Shown piece by piece: positions 8,571-16,437 of a stretch of DNA of 64,000 nt. The notes under the pieces were generated by a model. It saw nothing but the letters and a program-made list of their open reading frames with translations. It was not told the origin of the DNA and made no database searches. A program made the translations under genes and the position numbers. The stretch spans positions 372,001-436,000 of the forward strand of contig CANJTS010000001.1 of NCBI GenBank assembly GCA_947477655.1, written 5' to 3'. The first letter of the stretch is position 1, and every line of letters begins with the position of its first letter. This DNA comes from CAILUG01 sp903844415. GTDB lineage: Bacteria > Pseudomonadota > Gammaproteobacteria > Pseudomonadales > Pseudohongiellaceae.

Positions 8571-8772
8571 CCATTATTTTCAGCTTTCTTAACTGGTTTT
8601 CGACTATAACCATTCATTTACAGTGCCCGTACGAAAAAGCAAAACACTGGTAATTTTTAGCTAGACACGCACAATCTACGGTGTTAGATTTGGTTTCTGC
8701 TCGTTATTTAAACACCTTGCCTCTTAGCAGAACTCCGCAAAATCTGTCCAGAATCAGCTCTCTTTGCGACCT

Positions 8773-8872
8773 TTTATAGAAAAGAATTTATTTTTATAGA
8801 AAAGAATTTATTTTTATAGAAAAGAAATTATCTTTATAGAAAAGAAATTATCTTTATAGAAAAGAAATTATT
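8773..8872 (+). repeat. Five tandem copies of a 20-bp AT-rich unit upstream of rho
   Basis: Units start at 8773, 8793, 8813, 8833 and 8853. Each begins TTTATAGAAAAGAA and ends TTATT, TTATC or similar; copies 1-2 and 3-4 are identical within pairs. A degenerate sixth unit (TTAAAAAGAAG) follows. Adenine runs recur every 20 bp, about two helical turns, which suggests intrinsic curvature. The role is unknown; it lies between the trxA terminator and the rho start. Confidence 0.9.
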
Positions 8873-8898
8873 TAAAAAGAAGTTCGAACCAAGAATTC

Positions 8899-8985
8899 AT
8901 GAACGCAGTAAATTTACCAGTGTTGGACTCTGCCTACATCTCGGATTTTATTAACATGAATCTGATTAACACAGTCAACGTGTAG
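8899..8985 (+). CDS. Possible 28-residue rho leader peptide
   Basis: An ATG-to-TAG frame of 28 codons, reading MNAVNLPVLDSAYISDF then INMNLINTVNV, lies directly after the tandem repeats and about 130 bp before rho. E. coli rho also has a short leader ORF (rhoL), but no similarity is claimed. The ribosome binding site is weak (AAGAA). Position and composition make it a candidate, and chance is not excluded. Confidence 0.3.
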   Translation: MNAVNLPVLDSAYISDFINMNLINTVNV

Positions 8986-9020
8986 CAGCCTCTCCCTTGG
9001 CATTTGCAGCGAATCGGGCA

Positions 9021-9098
9021 CCCTAATTCCATCAATTCAAATAATCACTAAATTCATACCCAAAATACTAATTACAACATCCCATCAACCTCACCATT
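9021..9098 (+). promoter_or_regulatory. G-free, C-containing leader segment: candidate rut site of rho
   Basis: These 78 nt contain no G on the + strand and about 25 C, many in YC dinucleotides. Unstructured C-rich, G-poor RNA is the classical Rho loading (rut) signal. E. coli rho is known to be autoregulated by Rho-dependent attenuation in its leader, so this stretch is a good candidate for the same control. No experiment is implied. Confidence 0.5.
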
Positions 9099-9113
9099 GA
9101 TCCTGGACTTCCC

Positions 9114-10442
9114 TTGTCTCAAGCACCTATCACAACACCCGCAACAGCACCTGCAACAGCACCCGCAACAGCACCCACCCTCATGAATCTAACGGAGCTG
9201 AAAACCAAACCTATTTCCGAACTGCTGGAAACAGCTGAGGAAATGGGCATCGAAAATGTTTCGCGCACGCGCAAACAAGATATTATTTTTCAGTTGCTGA
9301 AACGTCATGCCCGTAATGGTGAAGACATTTATAGTGATGGTGTGCTCGAAATTTTGCAGGATGGTTTTGGTTTCATGCGCTCAGCAGATGCTTCGTATCT
9401 AGCCGGTCCTGATGACATATACGTTTCACCTAGTCAAATTCGTAGGTTTAATCTACGCACTGGCGACACTATTTCCGGCAAAATCCGACCGCCCAAAGAA
9501 GGGGAGCGCTATTTTGCCCTACTCAAAGTAGACGAAATCAATTTCGATAAGCCCGAAAACGCCCGCACCAAAGTCCTGTTTGAAAATCTTACTCCGTTAT
9601 TCCCAGATAAACGCCTGAAACTCGAGGCGGGCAATGGCAGCTCGGAAGATTTAAGTTCGCGTGTTATCGATTTGATTGCGCCTATAGGTAAAGGCCAACG
9701 TGGATTGATTGTTTCTCCACCCAAAGCTGGTAAAACCCTCATTTTACAAAACATGGCCAAAGCTATTACTCGTAATAACCCCGATTGCCGTCTTATAGTT
9801 TTGTTAATTGATGAACGCCCTGAAGAAGTAACCGAGATGCAGCGTTCTGTTCGCGGCGAAGTAGTTGCCAGTACCTTCGACGAACCACCCGCACGGCACG
9901 TTCAAGTGGCCGAGATGGTTATTGAGAAAGCCAAACGACTGGTCGAACACAAAGAAGATGTGGTAATTCTGCTCGACTCGATTACTCGCCTGGCACGAGC
10001 CTACAACACTATTATTCCCTCGTCTGGTAAAGTATTGACCGGTGGTGTGGACGCACATGCATTAGAGAGACCCAAACGTTTCTTTGGTGCCGCACGTAAT
10101 ATCGAAGAAGGAGGCAGCCTTACTATCATCGCCACTTGCTTGATTGAAACCGGATCCAAAATGGACGAAGTTATTTATGAGGAGTTCAAAGGCACCGGCA
10201 ATATGGAATTGCATCTCGACCGAAAAATGGCCGAGAAACGCGTATATCCTGCCATCAACGTGCGTCGATCCGGCACGCGTCGCGAAGATTTGCTGACCAC
10301 TGAAGAAGAATTGCAACGTATGTGGATCTTGCGCAAATTGCTAACCACCATGGAAGATGTGCCAGCTACTGAATTCATATTGGACAAACTCAAAGACACC
10401 AAGACAAATGAAGAGTTTTTCCAGACTATGAAACGCAAGTAG
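9114..10442 (+). CDS. rho: Transcription termination factor Rho
   Basis: This hexameric RNA-dependent ATPase terminates untranslated transcripts. From Met24 (ATG at 9183, MNLTELK) the protein has 419 residues, the E. coli length, with the primary RNA-binding domain (GFGFMRSADASYLAGPDDIYVSP in the cold-shock fold), Walker A PPKAGKTLIL, Q loop and R loop regions. The frame is open upstream to a TTG at 9114 with a partial site (TGGA); the added 23 residues are mostly PAT/APA from a 12-bp tandem repeat. The ATG at 9183 has no ribosome binding site, so the longer form is listed, but the true start is uncertain. Confidence 0.97.
   Translation: MSQAPITTPATAPATAPATAPTLMNLTELKTKPISELLETAEEMGIENVSRTRKQDIIFQLLKRHARNGEDIYSDGVLEILQDGFGFMRSADASYLAGPDDIYVSPSQIRRFNLRTGDTISGKIRPPKEGERYFALLKVDEINFDKPENARTKVLFENLTPLFPDKRLKLEAGNGSSEDLSSRVIDLIAPIGKGQRGLIVSPPKAGKTLILQNMAKAITRNNPDCRLIVLLIDERPEEVTEMQRSVRGEVVASTFDEPPARHVQVAEMVIEKAKRLVEHKEDVVILLDSITRLARAYNTIIPSSGKVLTGGVDAHALERPKRFFGAARNIEEGGSLTIIATCLIETGSKMDEVIYEEFKGTGNMELHLDRKMAEKRVYPAINVRRSGTRREDLLTTEEELQRMWILRKLLTTMEDVPATEFILDKLKDTKTNEEFFQTMKRK
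9139..9176 (+). repeat. 12-bp tandem repeat at the 5' end of rho
   Basis: About three copies of GCAACAGCACC(C/T) encode repeated Ala-Thr-Ala-Pro in the N-terminal extension of Rho, just before the conserved MNLTELK start. Like the preceding leader this stretch is C-rich and G-poor, so it may extend the candidate rut region. Confidence 0.75.
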
Positions 10443-10485
10443 CCAACACTAGCTAACGACCAACGCCAGCGCTGAGGCAAGTCCT

Positions 10486-11949
10486 ATGTTTAAAGACCTG
10501 CGCGAATTTATCTCGATGCTGGAACAAAATGGCGAACTTAAACGCATTAAGGTTGCTGTAGATCCATATCTTGAAATGACAGAAATTTGTGACCGCACCT
10601 TGCGACAACAAGGCCCCGCGCTGCTGTTTGAAAATCCCAAGGGTTACAACATACCTGTGTTAGGCAATTTGTTTGGTACACCTAAACGAGTTGCACTTGC
10701 CATGGGTCAGCCAGATGTTTCTAGTTTGCGTGATGTAGGAAAATTACTCGCATTTCTGAAAGAACCTGATCCACCCAAAGGTTGGAAAGATTTGTGGGAC
10801 AAAGCCCCGCTATTCAAACAAGCCTTGAACATGGCACCTAAAGTAATCAGTAATCCACCTTGCCAGCAAGTTGTACTCAAGGGAGACGCTGTCGATCTCG
10901 ATTTATTCCCTCTGCAAACGTGCTGGCCCGATGACGTAGGTCCACTGATGACCTGGCCTTTGGTAATCACCCGCGGTCCGCTCAAAGAACGCCAGAACTT
11001 GGGCATCTACCGTATGCAAAAGATTGGAAAAAATCGCTTGATCATGCGTTGGTTGTCGCATCGGGGTGGCGCGCTGGACTTCCGTGACTGGCAGCAACAA
11101 CATCCAGGACAACCCTTTCCAGTCTCAGTTGCGCTAGGTGCTGATCCAGCTACGATCCTAGCAACTGTTACACCAATTCCTGATACTTTATCTGAATATG
11201 GTTTTGCTGGACTACTACGCGGCAACAAAACAGAAGTTGCAGCAGGTCTGTCCAATAATTTACAAGTGCCAGCCTCTGCTGAAATAGTATTGGAAGGCGT
11301 GATTCATGCAGGTGATGTTGCGCAAGAAGGTCCTTTTGGTGACCACACTGGTTATTACAACGAGGTGGAGACCTTCCCTGTGTTCAGCGTCAACACCATT
11401 ACACATCGCACTAATCCAATTTATCACAGCACTTACACAGGACGTCCACCCGATGAACCGGCCATTCTCGGCATGGCACTTAACGAAGTTTTTGTGCCTC
11501 TTATCCAAAAACAATACCCTGAAATTGTCGATTTTTATTTACCACCAGAAGGTTGCTCCTACCGTCTAGCTATTGTCAGTATCCGCAAACAATATCCTGG
11601 CCATGCCAAACGCGTAATGATGGGTGTGTGGTCTTTTCTACGCCAATTCATGTATACAAAATTTGTTATTGTTACCGATGCCGACATTAATATTCGCGAC
11701 TGGAGCGATGTAATCTGGGCCATGACTACTCGCATGGACCCCGTGCGTGACACTATCAGCATGGAAAATACTCCCATCGACTATCTGGATTTCGCGTCAC
11801 CAGTATCAGGCCTTGGCTCCAAAATGGGTTTCGATGCAACTACTAAACTCCCCGCCGAAAGCTCCCGAGAATGGGGTCGCCCTATTGTTATGAGCAAAGA
11901 AGTAAAAGAAAGAGTTGATGCGTTATGGCAGGAGTTGGGAATTTCGTAA
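10486..11949 (+). CDS. ubiD: 3-octaprenyl-4-hydroxybenzoate decarboxylase UbiD
   Basis: UbiD uses prenylated FMN made by UbiX to decarboxylate the ubiquinone ring precursor. The 487-residue protein (E. coli 497) keeps the family core: RGPLKERQNLGIYRMQ, HRGGALDF, the acidic active-site region EGPFGDHTGYYNEVE and YTGRPPDEPAILG. It starts 43 bp after rho on the same strand. No ubiX is in the window. Confidence 0.97.
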   Translation: MFKDLREFISMLEQNGELKRIKVAVDPYLEMTEICDRTLRQQGPALLFENPKGYNIPVLGNLFGTPKRVALAMGQPDVSSLRDVGKLLAFLKEPDPPKGWKDLWDKAPLFKQALNMAPKVISNPPCQQVVLKGDAVDLDLFPLQTCWPDDVGPLMTWPLVITRGPLKERQNLGIYRMQKIGKNRLIMRWLSHRGGALDFRDWQQQHPGQPFPVSVALGADPATILATVTPIPDTLSEYGFAGLLRGNKTEVAAGLSNNLQVPASAEIVLEGVIHAGDVAQEGPFGDHTGYYNEVETFPVFSVNTITHRTNPIYHSTYTGRPPDEPAILGMALNEVFVPLIQKQYPEIVDFYLPPEGCSYRLAIVSIRKQYPGHAKRVMMGVWSFLRQFMYTKFVIVTDADINIRDWSDVIWAMTTRMDPVRDTISMENTPIDYLDFASPVSGLGSKMGFDATTKLPAESSREWGRPIVMSKEVKERVDALWQELGIS

Positions 11950-11996
11950 CTTCACGATTGTGGTAGGGCTAACCGGGCATACAAAAATAATTCGAT

Positions 11997-13226
11997 CTAT
12001 TTTCTAATCGGCAGCGGTAATTGGGGCAATTTATATTCAAGTAAATCCATCGCTTGCATGTAACACGCGTGACTCTCTTCATGCTCCCCTAACAGATCAA
12101 GCAGACGTGCAAGTTCCGCACTAATTTCAGCGCCAAGCTTACCGCTACCTGCAGCGTGCAGTGCACGTTGAAAATAGTCGCGACCTTTACCCCAAAGTTG
12201 ATTGCGCAAACTTAAACGACCAAGCGTAAGCAACAACACAGGATTGTTGTGATGGTGTGTAAGCCATTTTTCCAACATCAGCAATAATTGTTGAGGTTGT
12301 TTTGTATTCACAAAGCCCAACATGGCAACCAACTTGTCACTCCACTGCTGTTTAAGGAAACGGGTAAGCAGCGCACCGGCTTCGGTATCTTGCTGCTTAA
12401 GAAGCAGGGCATGCAAATAAACTCCAGTGAGTGTTTCGTTGTCGCGCAATTTTTTTGGTAAGTCTTGCCAAATAAGTCGAAGCTCATCTAGACCATATTG
12501 TGCGGCTTGTTCCAGCTTGTGCTGAAACACACGCTCTTGCAGCTTTAGCACTTCGCTACTTGACAAAACTTGCTGTTTTTCAAGATCAGGCAGCAAGGCT
12601 TCCAGATTATCAAGATCGGACAATCCACTGTAAATATCCTTAAGCTGGGCCAGCACAAAGGGACTCATCGGCGCCACTTTTTTCAAAGCCAGCAGAATGG
12701 CCAGTGCTTGCTCGCAATTACCAGAACGATTTTCCAGCAAAGCACGAAAGCTGTTTATACCCTCCACCTCTGTAGAATATTTTTTTTCGGCTCGGTCCAG
12801 GCACCAACTCCACGATGCGCGATCTCCACGCTGAAAAGCTGCAATGCTTGCAGCCAGATAAGAGAACTGCGGGCTTTCTACTTTTTCGGCATTTTCTACT
12901 AACAATTTGTAAGCTTCCTGCCAGCGCCCCAGCAAGAGAAAAGTTAAACCTTTAGCAGTGGCTGCAGCAGGTGTACTTCGGCCAAGCAAACGTTGCCAAG
13001 TACTTTTGCGCAGAAGGTGCAAAGGATTTGCATTGCGCAGCAGCCAACTCATTGCATAACTAATGCCACTGAAAATTATCAGTGTAACCAGCACGGTAAC
13101 AAGAGTGGCCTCAATCGAATAACCACGGTAGTGCACCAAAATATAACCAGGATCGCTGACCAACAGCAGCGCCAACCCGGCGCCAACTGCAAGGGCAAAC
13201 AAACTCCATAAAAATGGTCGGATCAC
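11997..13226 (-). CDS. hemY: HemY: inner-membrane tetratricopeptide protein of the hem operon
   Basis: Proteobacterial HemY is a membrane-anchored TPR protein of unsettled role in late haem synthesis, distinct from the Bacillus oxidase of the same name. The 409-residue protein has two N-terminal membrane helices (about residues 5-25 and 40-62), the HemY_N domain, then helical repeats such as AELARLLDLLGEHEESHACYM. The start overlaps the hemX stop by 4 bp (ATGA), so it is the last gene of hemC-hemD-hemX-hemY. Confidence 0.93.
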   Translation of the reverse strand: MIRPFLWSLFALAVGAGLALLLVSDPGYILVHYRGYSIEATLVTVLVTLIIFSGISYAMSWLLRNANPLHLLRKSTWQRLLGRSTPAAATAKGLTFLLLGRWQEAYKLLVENAEKVESPQFSYLAASIAAFQRGDRASWSWCLDRAEKKYSTEVEGINSFRALLENRSGNCEQALAILLALKKVAPMSPFVLAQLKDIYSGLSDLDNLEALLPDLEKQQVLSSSEVLKLQERVFQHKLEQAAQYGLDELRLIWQDLPKKLRDNETLTGVYLHALLLKQQDTEAGALLTRFLKQQWSDKLVAMLGFVNTKQPQQLLLMLEKWLTHHHNNPVLLLTLGRLSLRNQLWGKGRDYFQRALHAAGSGKLGAEISAELARLLDLLGEHEESHACYMQAMDLLEYKLPQLPLPIRK

Positions 13227-14419
13227 GGCACGACCTCAACAGGCGCATCAAACATACCAGTTTCTATAAGCTTTATAGCTTGCTGTGACAAGTTTATTGC
13301 CGGAATCTCATTTGTGATTGGACTTGTTCGCAAGGCTTCTAACTCAGCGAGGACACCTATTTTTCTGCTATCACTATTTTCTATCCAGCGGGAAATACCT
13401 GCTTGTGCAGCTGCTAGTGCTGCGTCATAAACTACTTGCTGTGAATTCAATAATGACAGCTGCGCAGAGGTCAATTGCAGCCCAATCGTTTTACGCAGCA
13501 AAAATTGCTGCTCTGTTGTTAGTAATGGAGACACCGCGACATCCTGCCGGGTTACTACAAAATATTCGCTCAACACCGACAGCGCGCTGTCGATCCAGCC
13601 ATTTTGTTTTAGGGCAGTTGGTGCGCCTGTACTCTCAGGGACCAAGAAATCTGGATTATCAGAGCCACTTACCATTGTAAGAACTTCTACTTCTGCACTG
13701 ACTGAAGCCAATTTTTCATATAAAGCTTCAACATTGATTGTTATTAATGCTTGCAAGGTAAAGAGATCTGCAGCCAAATTATTTTGCAAACCAACCAAAG
13801 CGGGTGAATTAATTTGCTTGAGCACGGCGTCAGCTTCTTGCAACAAAGTAATCGCAGTATTTACATCACTAGTCATCAGCAAACGTTGCTCTGCTAACCG
13901 CAACATTGATGCGGCCTCACTTAACAGCACTTTAGCACTTGTGTTATTGCGTTGATTGCTAATGGCCTGCTGCGCCAAAAGCAATTGTTGATTCATGCTA
14001 GCTAGTTGTGCTGTCAAGCTTGAAATCTGAGCATTAGCCTGCACTAACAATACTTGGTTTTGTTGTTGCACCTGTTGTTGATTTTGATCTTGCTGCTGCG
14101 CTGCCACTAAACTCTGCTCAAGCTGTTGTTGGCTTTGCTGTAAGACACTGAACTGTCCGTTGTTTGCGGCAGACTGCTGAGTAAGCAATGCCGTGTTTGT
14201 TTGCAATGTTGCAAGTTGACTGTGCTGTTGCCAATACAAATTTCCCAATACCGCAACAGCAATAACCACCAACACAGGAAGTAACAACATGAATAGGGAG
14301 TTACTACGGAGTTTTAGATTTACTCCATCGACTGGAGTTGGCCGGCTACTAATTTTTGCAAAACTAGGGGACGCAGGTGTTGCGGGTATTTCAGTAGATG
14401 CAGGTGTGTTGTCACTCAT
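13223..14419 (-). CDS. hemX: HemX family membrane protein
   Basis: HemX proteins are often annotated as uroporphyrinogen-III C-methyltransferases but lack a clear methyltransferase fold; the function is unsettled. The 398-residue protein has a Thr/Pro-rich cytoplasmic start, one membrane helix (LFMLLLPVLVVIAVAVLGNL, about residues 42-61), and a long Gln-rich coiled coil to about residue 165 before the periplasmic domain containing AASMLRLAEQRLLM. It overlaps hemD by 8 bp upstream and hemY by 4 bp downstream. Confidence 0.92.
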   Translation of the reverse strand: MSDNTPASTEIPATPASPSFAKISSRPTPVDGVNLKLRSNSLFMLLLPVLVVIAVAVLGNLYWQQHSQLATLQTNTALLTQQSAANNGQFSVLQQSQQQLEQSLVAAQQQDQNQQQVQQQNQVLLVQANAQISSLTAQLASMNQQLLLAQQAISNQRNNTSAKVLLSEAASMLRLAEQRLLMTSDVNTAITLLQEADAVLKQINSPALVGLQNNLAADLFTLQALITINVEALYEKLASVSAEVEVLTMVSGSDNPDFLVPESTGAPTALKQNGWIDSALSVLSEYFVVTRQDVAVSPLLTTEQQFLLRKTIGLQLTSAQLSLLNSQQVVYDAALAAAQAGISRWIENSDSRKIGVLAELEALRTSPITNEIPAINLSQQAIKLIETGMFDAPVEVVP

Positions 14420-15284
14420 GGTTTAAGTGCTCGCTTGTATCTGTCACCAGTGTGTTGATTATAGCCATATCAGTCGCTCCTGCCATGACCTTGATGTGTG
14501 AAAATCCTTTAATAAGCGCATGTTCTGCCAGTCGTGGCGAAGAAACCCTAAGTGGCAAGCAGCGCCAATCGACTGCGGAATTTCTAGCTCCATGTTTTGG
14601 CGCCAACAATTGGACACTGGCTTGAGTATCATGCTGCGCTAAAACTGGCGAAAACAAAATTTGTAAATTATCGAGCGCTTCGGCACTGCTTATCACTACT
14701 GCATCGGGCTTGTGTTGCAACAGGCATTCTCGCAAATAATCTGTGGAATACTCAGGCACTCTACGTTCGTAGAGCTCGATATAGTCTACACTGGCACCAC
14801 GCGCAACTAAGCCCTCTGCCAAAATTTCACGCCCGCCAGCACCACGCACGATCAGAACTTTTTTACCTTCAATTTTCTGCAACTGTGGTAACTCCAGCAA
14901 AGCTTCGCTGCTCGTTCGATCTTTCGGAAATTTAACCAGCAAACCTGCGCTTTCGATAATTGCCGCGGTACTAGGGCCAACGGCAAAATTTACGATATGT
15001 GCTGGATATTGTGGCCACCATGAAAAAATAACATCAAGGCCTATTTGTGCTGCATTGGTGCTTATAAAAAACACCAAATCGTAGCAATCAAGATCCAACA
15101 AACGTTGTTTGGCGACGGAGTCGATTGGCAGCGGACGAATGTCCAACAGCGGGAGTGCGAGCACTTGTGCACCCAAGAGTTCCAGCTCTTTTTTTAATTG
15201 GGAAAGTTGTGCAAGCGGCCGCGTCAGCCATATCGTTTTATGCGCCAAAACAAGTTTCGAATTAAGGTTTTTTGGTGTTTTCAT
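14412..15284 (-). CDS. hemD: Uroporphyrinogen-III synthase HemD
   Basis: HemD closes and isomerises hydroxymethylbilane to uroporphyrinogen III. The 290-residue protein (E. coli 246) shows the family segments WLTRPLAQ near the start, FFISTNAAQIGLD, FAVGPSTAAIIESAG, VLIVRGAGGREIL and LRVSSPRLAEHALIKGF. The ATG at 15284 begins the conserved part; a longer frame reaches into hemC but has no conserved residues. The ribosome binding site is poor, and hemC ends 22 bp upstream, suggesting coupling. The family is divergent in sequence; synteny supports the call. Confidence 0.94.
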   Translation of the reverse strand: MKTPKNLNSKLVLAHKTIWLTRPLAQLSQLKKELELLGAQVLALPLLDIRPLPIDSVAKQRLLDLDCYDLVFFISTNAAQIGLDVIFSWWPQYPAHIVNFAVGPSTAAIIESAGLLVKFPKDRTSSEALLELPQLQKIEGKKVLIVRGAGGREILAEGLVARGASVDYIELYERRVPEYSTDYLRECLLQHKPDAVVISSAEALDNLQILFSPVLAQHDTQASVQLLAPKHGARNSAVDWRCLPLRVSSPRLAEHALIKGFSHIKVMAGATDMAIINTLVTDTSEHLNHE

Positions 15285-15306
15285 CAGTATGGTTTTAAGA
15301 GCCCCA

Positions 15307-16239
15307 TTAAAGTGCTTCCAAAATACCTGCAGCTCCTTGCCGCAACAAATCTTCGGCCAGGATTTCACCCAACTCTTCTCCCATATGAAGGGGACCGCTG
15401 ATCTCGCTACGCAGAATATGCATACCATTTACTGTTCCAACCAAACCTTGCAAATGCAAACTAGAGGTTTGACCTTCACCTTTGATCTGTGCGAGTGCAG
15501 CAATAGGCACCTGACAACCTCCTTGTAATTTGGCATTCATGGCGCGTTCGGCGCTCACACACAAAGCCGTCGCTTCATGATTTAAACACGCCAGTAATTG
15601 CAGTGTGCTGCTATCTTGCAAACGACATTCCACACCAACCGCGCCCTGCCCGCCTGCAGGCAGCGATACTTCAATTGGTAAAAACTGTCGAATGCGTTCT
15701 GGCCAACCCAATCGAATTAAACCCGCAGCGGCCAAAATAATTGCGGCATATTCTCCTGCATCGAGTTTCCGTAAACGGGTATTTACATTGCCGCGCAACT
15801 CTTTGATGACTAGATCTGGACGCCGCGCGCGTAACTGGCATTGACGACGCAAACTGGAAGAGCCCACCACTGCCCCTTGCGGCAAATCATCTAGGGTTGC
15901 ATACAAATTGGAAACAAAAGCATCGCGACAATCTTCACGCTCACAAATCACCGCCAGACCTAGCCCATTCGGAAATTCTATAGGTACATCTTTCATAGAA
16001 TGCACTGCGATGTCGGCCCGACCTTCCAATATGGCCATCTCCAGTTCTTTGATGAACAGCCCTTTGCCACCTACCTGGGACAATGGCGAATTAAGGAGTT
16101 GATCGCCGCGGGTGGTCATGGGCAATAGCTCAACCTGTAAGCCTGGATGTTCTGCCTGTAATTTAGCTTTAACATATTCCGCCTGCCATAAAGCAAGTGG
16201 ACTTTCGCGGGTCGCGATGCGCAATAATTGTGAGGTCAT
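15307..16239 (-). CDS. hemC: Porphobilinogen deaminase HemC
   Basis: HemC polymerises four porphobilinogens to hydroxymethylbilane. The 310-residue protein starts with the substrate-binding RIATRESPLALWQA, has DIAVHSMKDVP and GSSSLRRQCQL, and Cys242 (QGGCQVPIAA) attaches the dipyrromethane cofactor, at the E. coli position. It is the first gene of the hemCDXY operon and is divergent from argH with 198 bp between them. Confidence 0.98.
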   Translation of the reverse strand: MTSQLLRIATRESPLALWQAEYVKAKLQAEHPGLQVELLPMTTRGDQLLNSPLSQVGGKGLFIKELEMAILEGRADIAVHSMKDVPIEFPNGLGLAVICEREDCRDAFVSNLYATLDDLPQGAVVGSSSLRRQCQLRARRPDLVIKELRGNVNTRLRKLDAGEYAAIILAAAGLIRLGWPERIRQFLPIEVSLPAGGQGAVGVECRLQDSSTLQLLACLNHEATALCVSAERAMNAKLQGGCQVPIAALAQIKGEGQTSSLHLQGLVGTVNGMHILRSEISGPLHMGEELGEILAEDLLRQGAAGILEAL

Positions 16240-16375
16240 TTGTGAGTGCTATGAGCTGATATTGCTCGCTATTGTACGCTACCAATGCGCAGCCTACCGC
16301 ACCTTGAAAACATCTAACACAGTCAGATTTTCGATTACTAGCAACTCACATTACTCTACGCGCTTTGTTCATTGC

Positions 16376-16381
16376 TATAAT
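16376..16381 (+). promoter_or_regulatory. -10 element of a probable argH promoter
   Basis: A perfect TATAAT lies 56 bp before the argH start in the hemC-argH divergent gap. The best -35 candidate, TTACTC (16351-16356), is 19 bp away, so the pair is suboptimal. A hemC promoter must lie in the same gap; a TACAAT on the minus strand near 16276 is a weak candidate. Confidence 0.4.
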
Positions 16382-16437
16382 CAGTTTAATTTTCTTTACT
16401 TCGGCATCATGCGTGCCTATACCCAGCAGGATCAGTT

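Noticed and set aside
8156..8617. 153-codon minus-strand frame over trxA
   Set aside because: Antisense to a canonical thioredoxin gene and its terminator.
8773..8872. Regular repeats that might suggest a CRISPR array
   Set aside because: The units are directly adjacent with no spacers, only 20 bp long and AT-rich, and there is no cas gene in the window.
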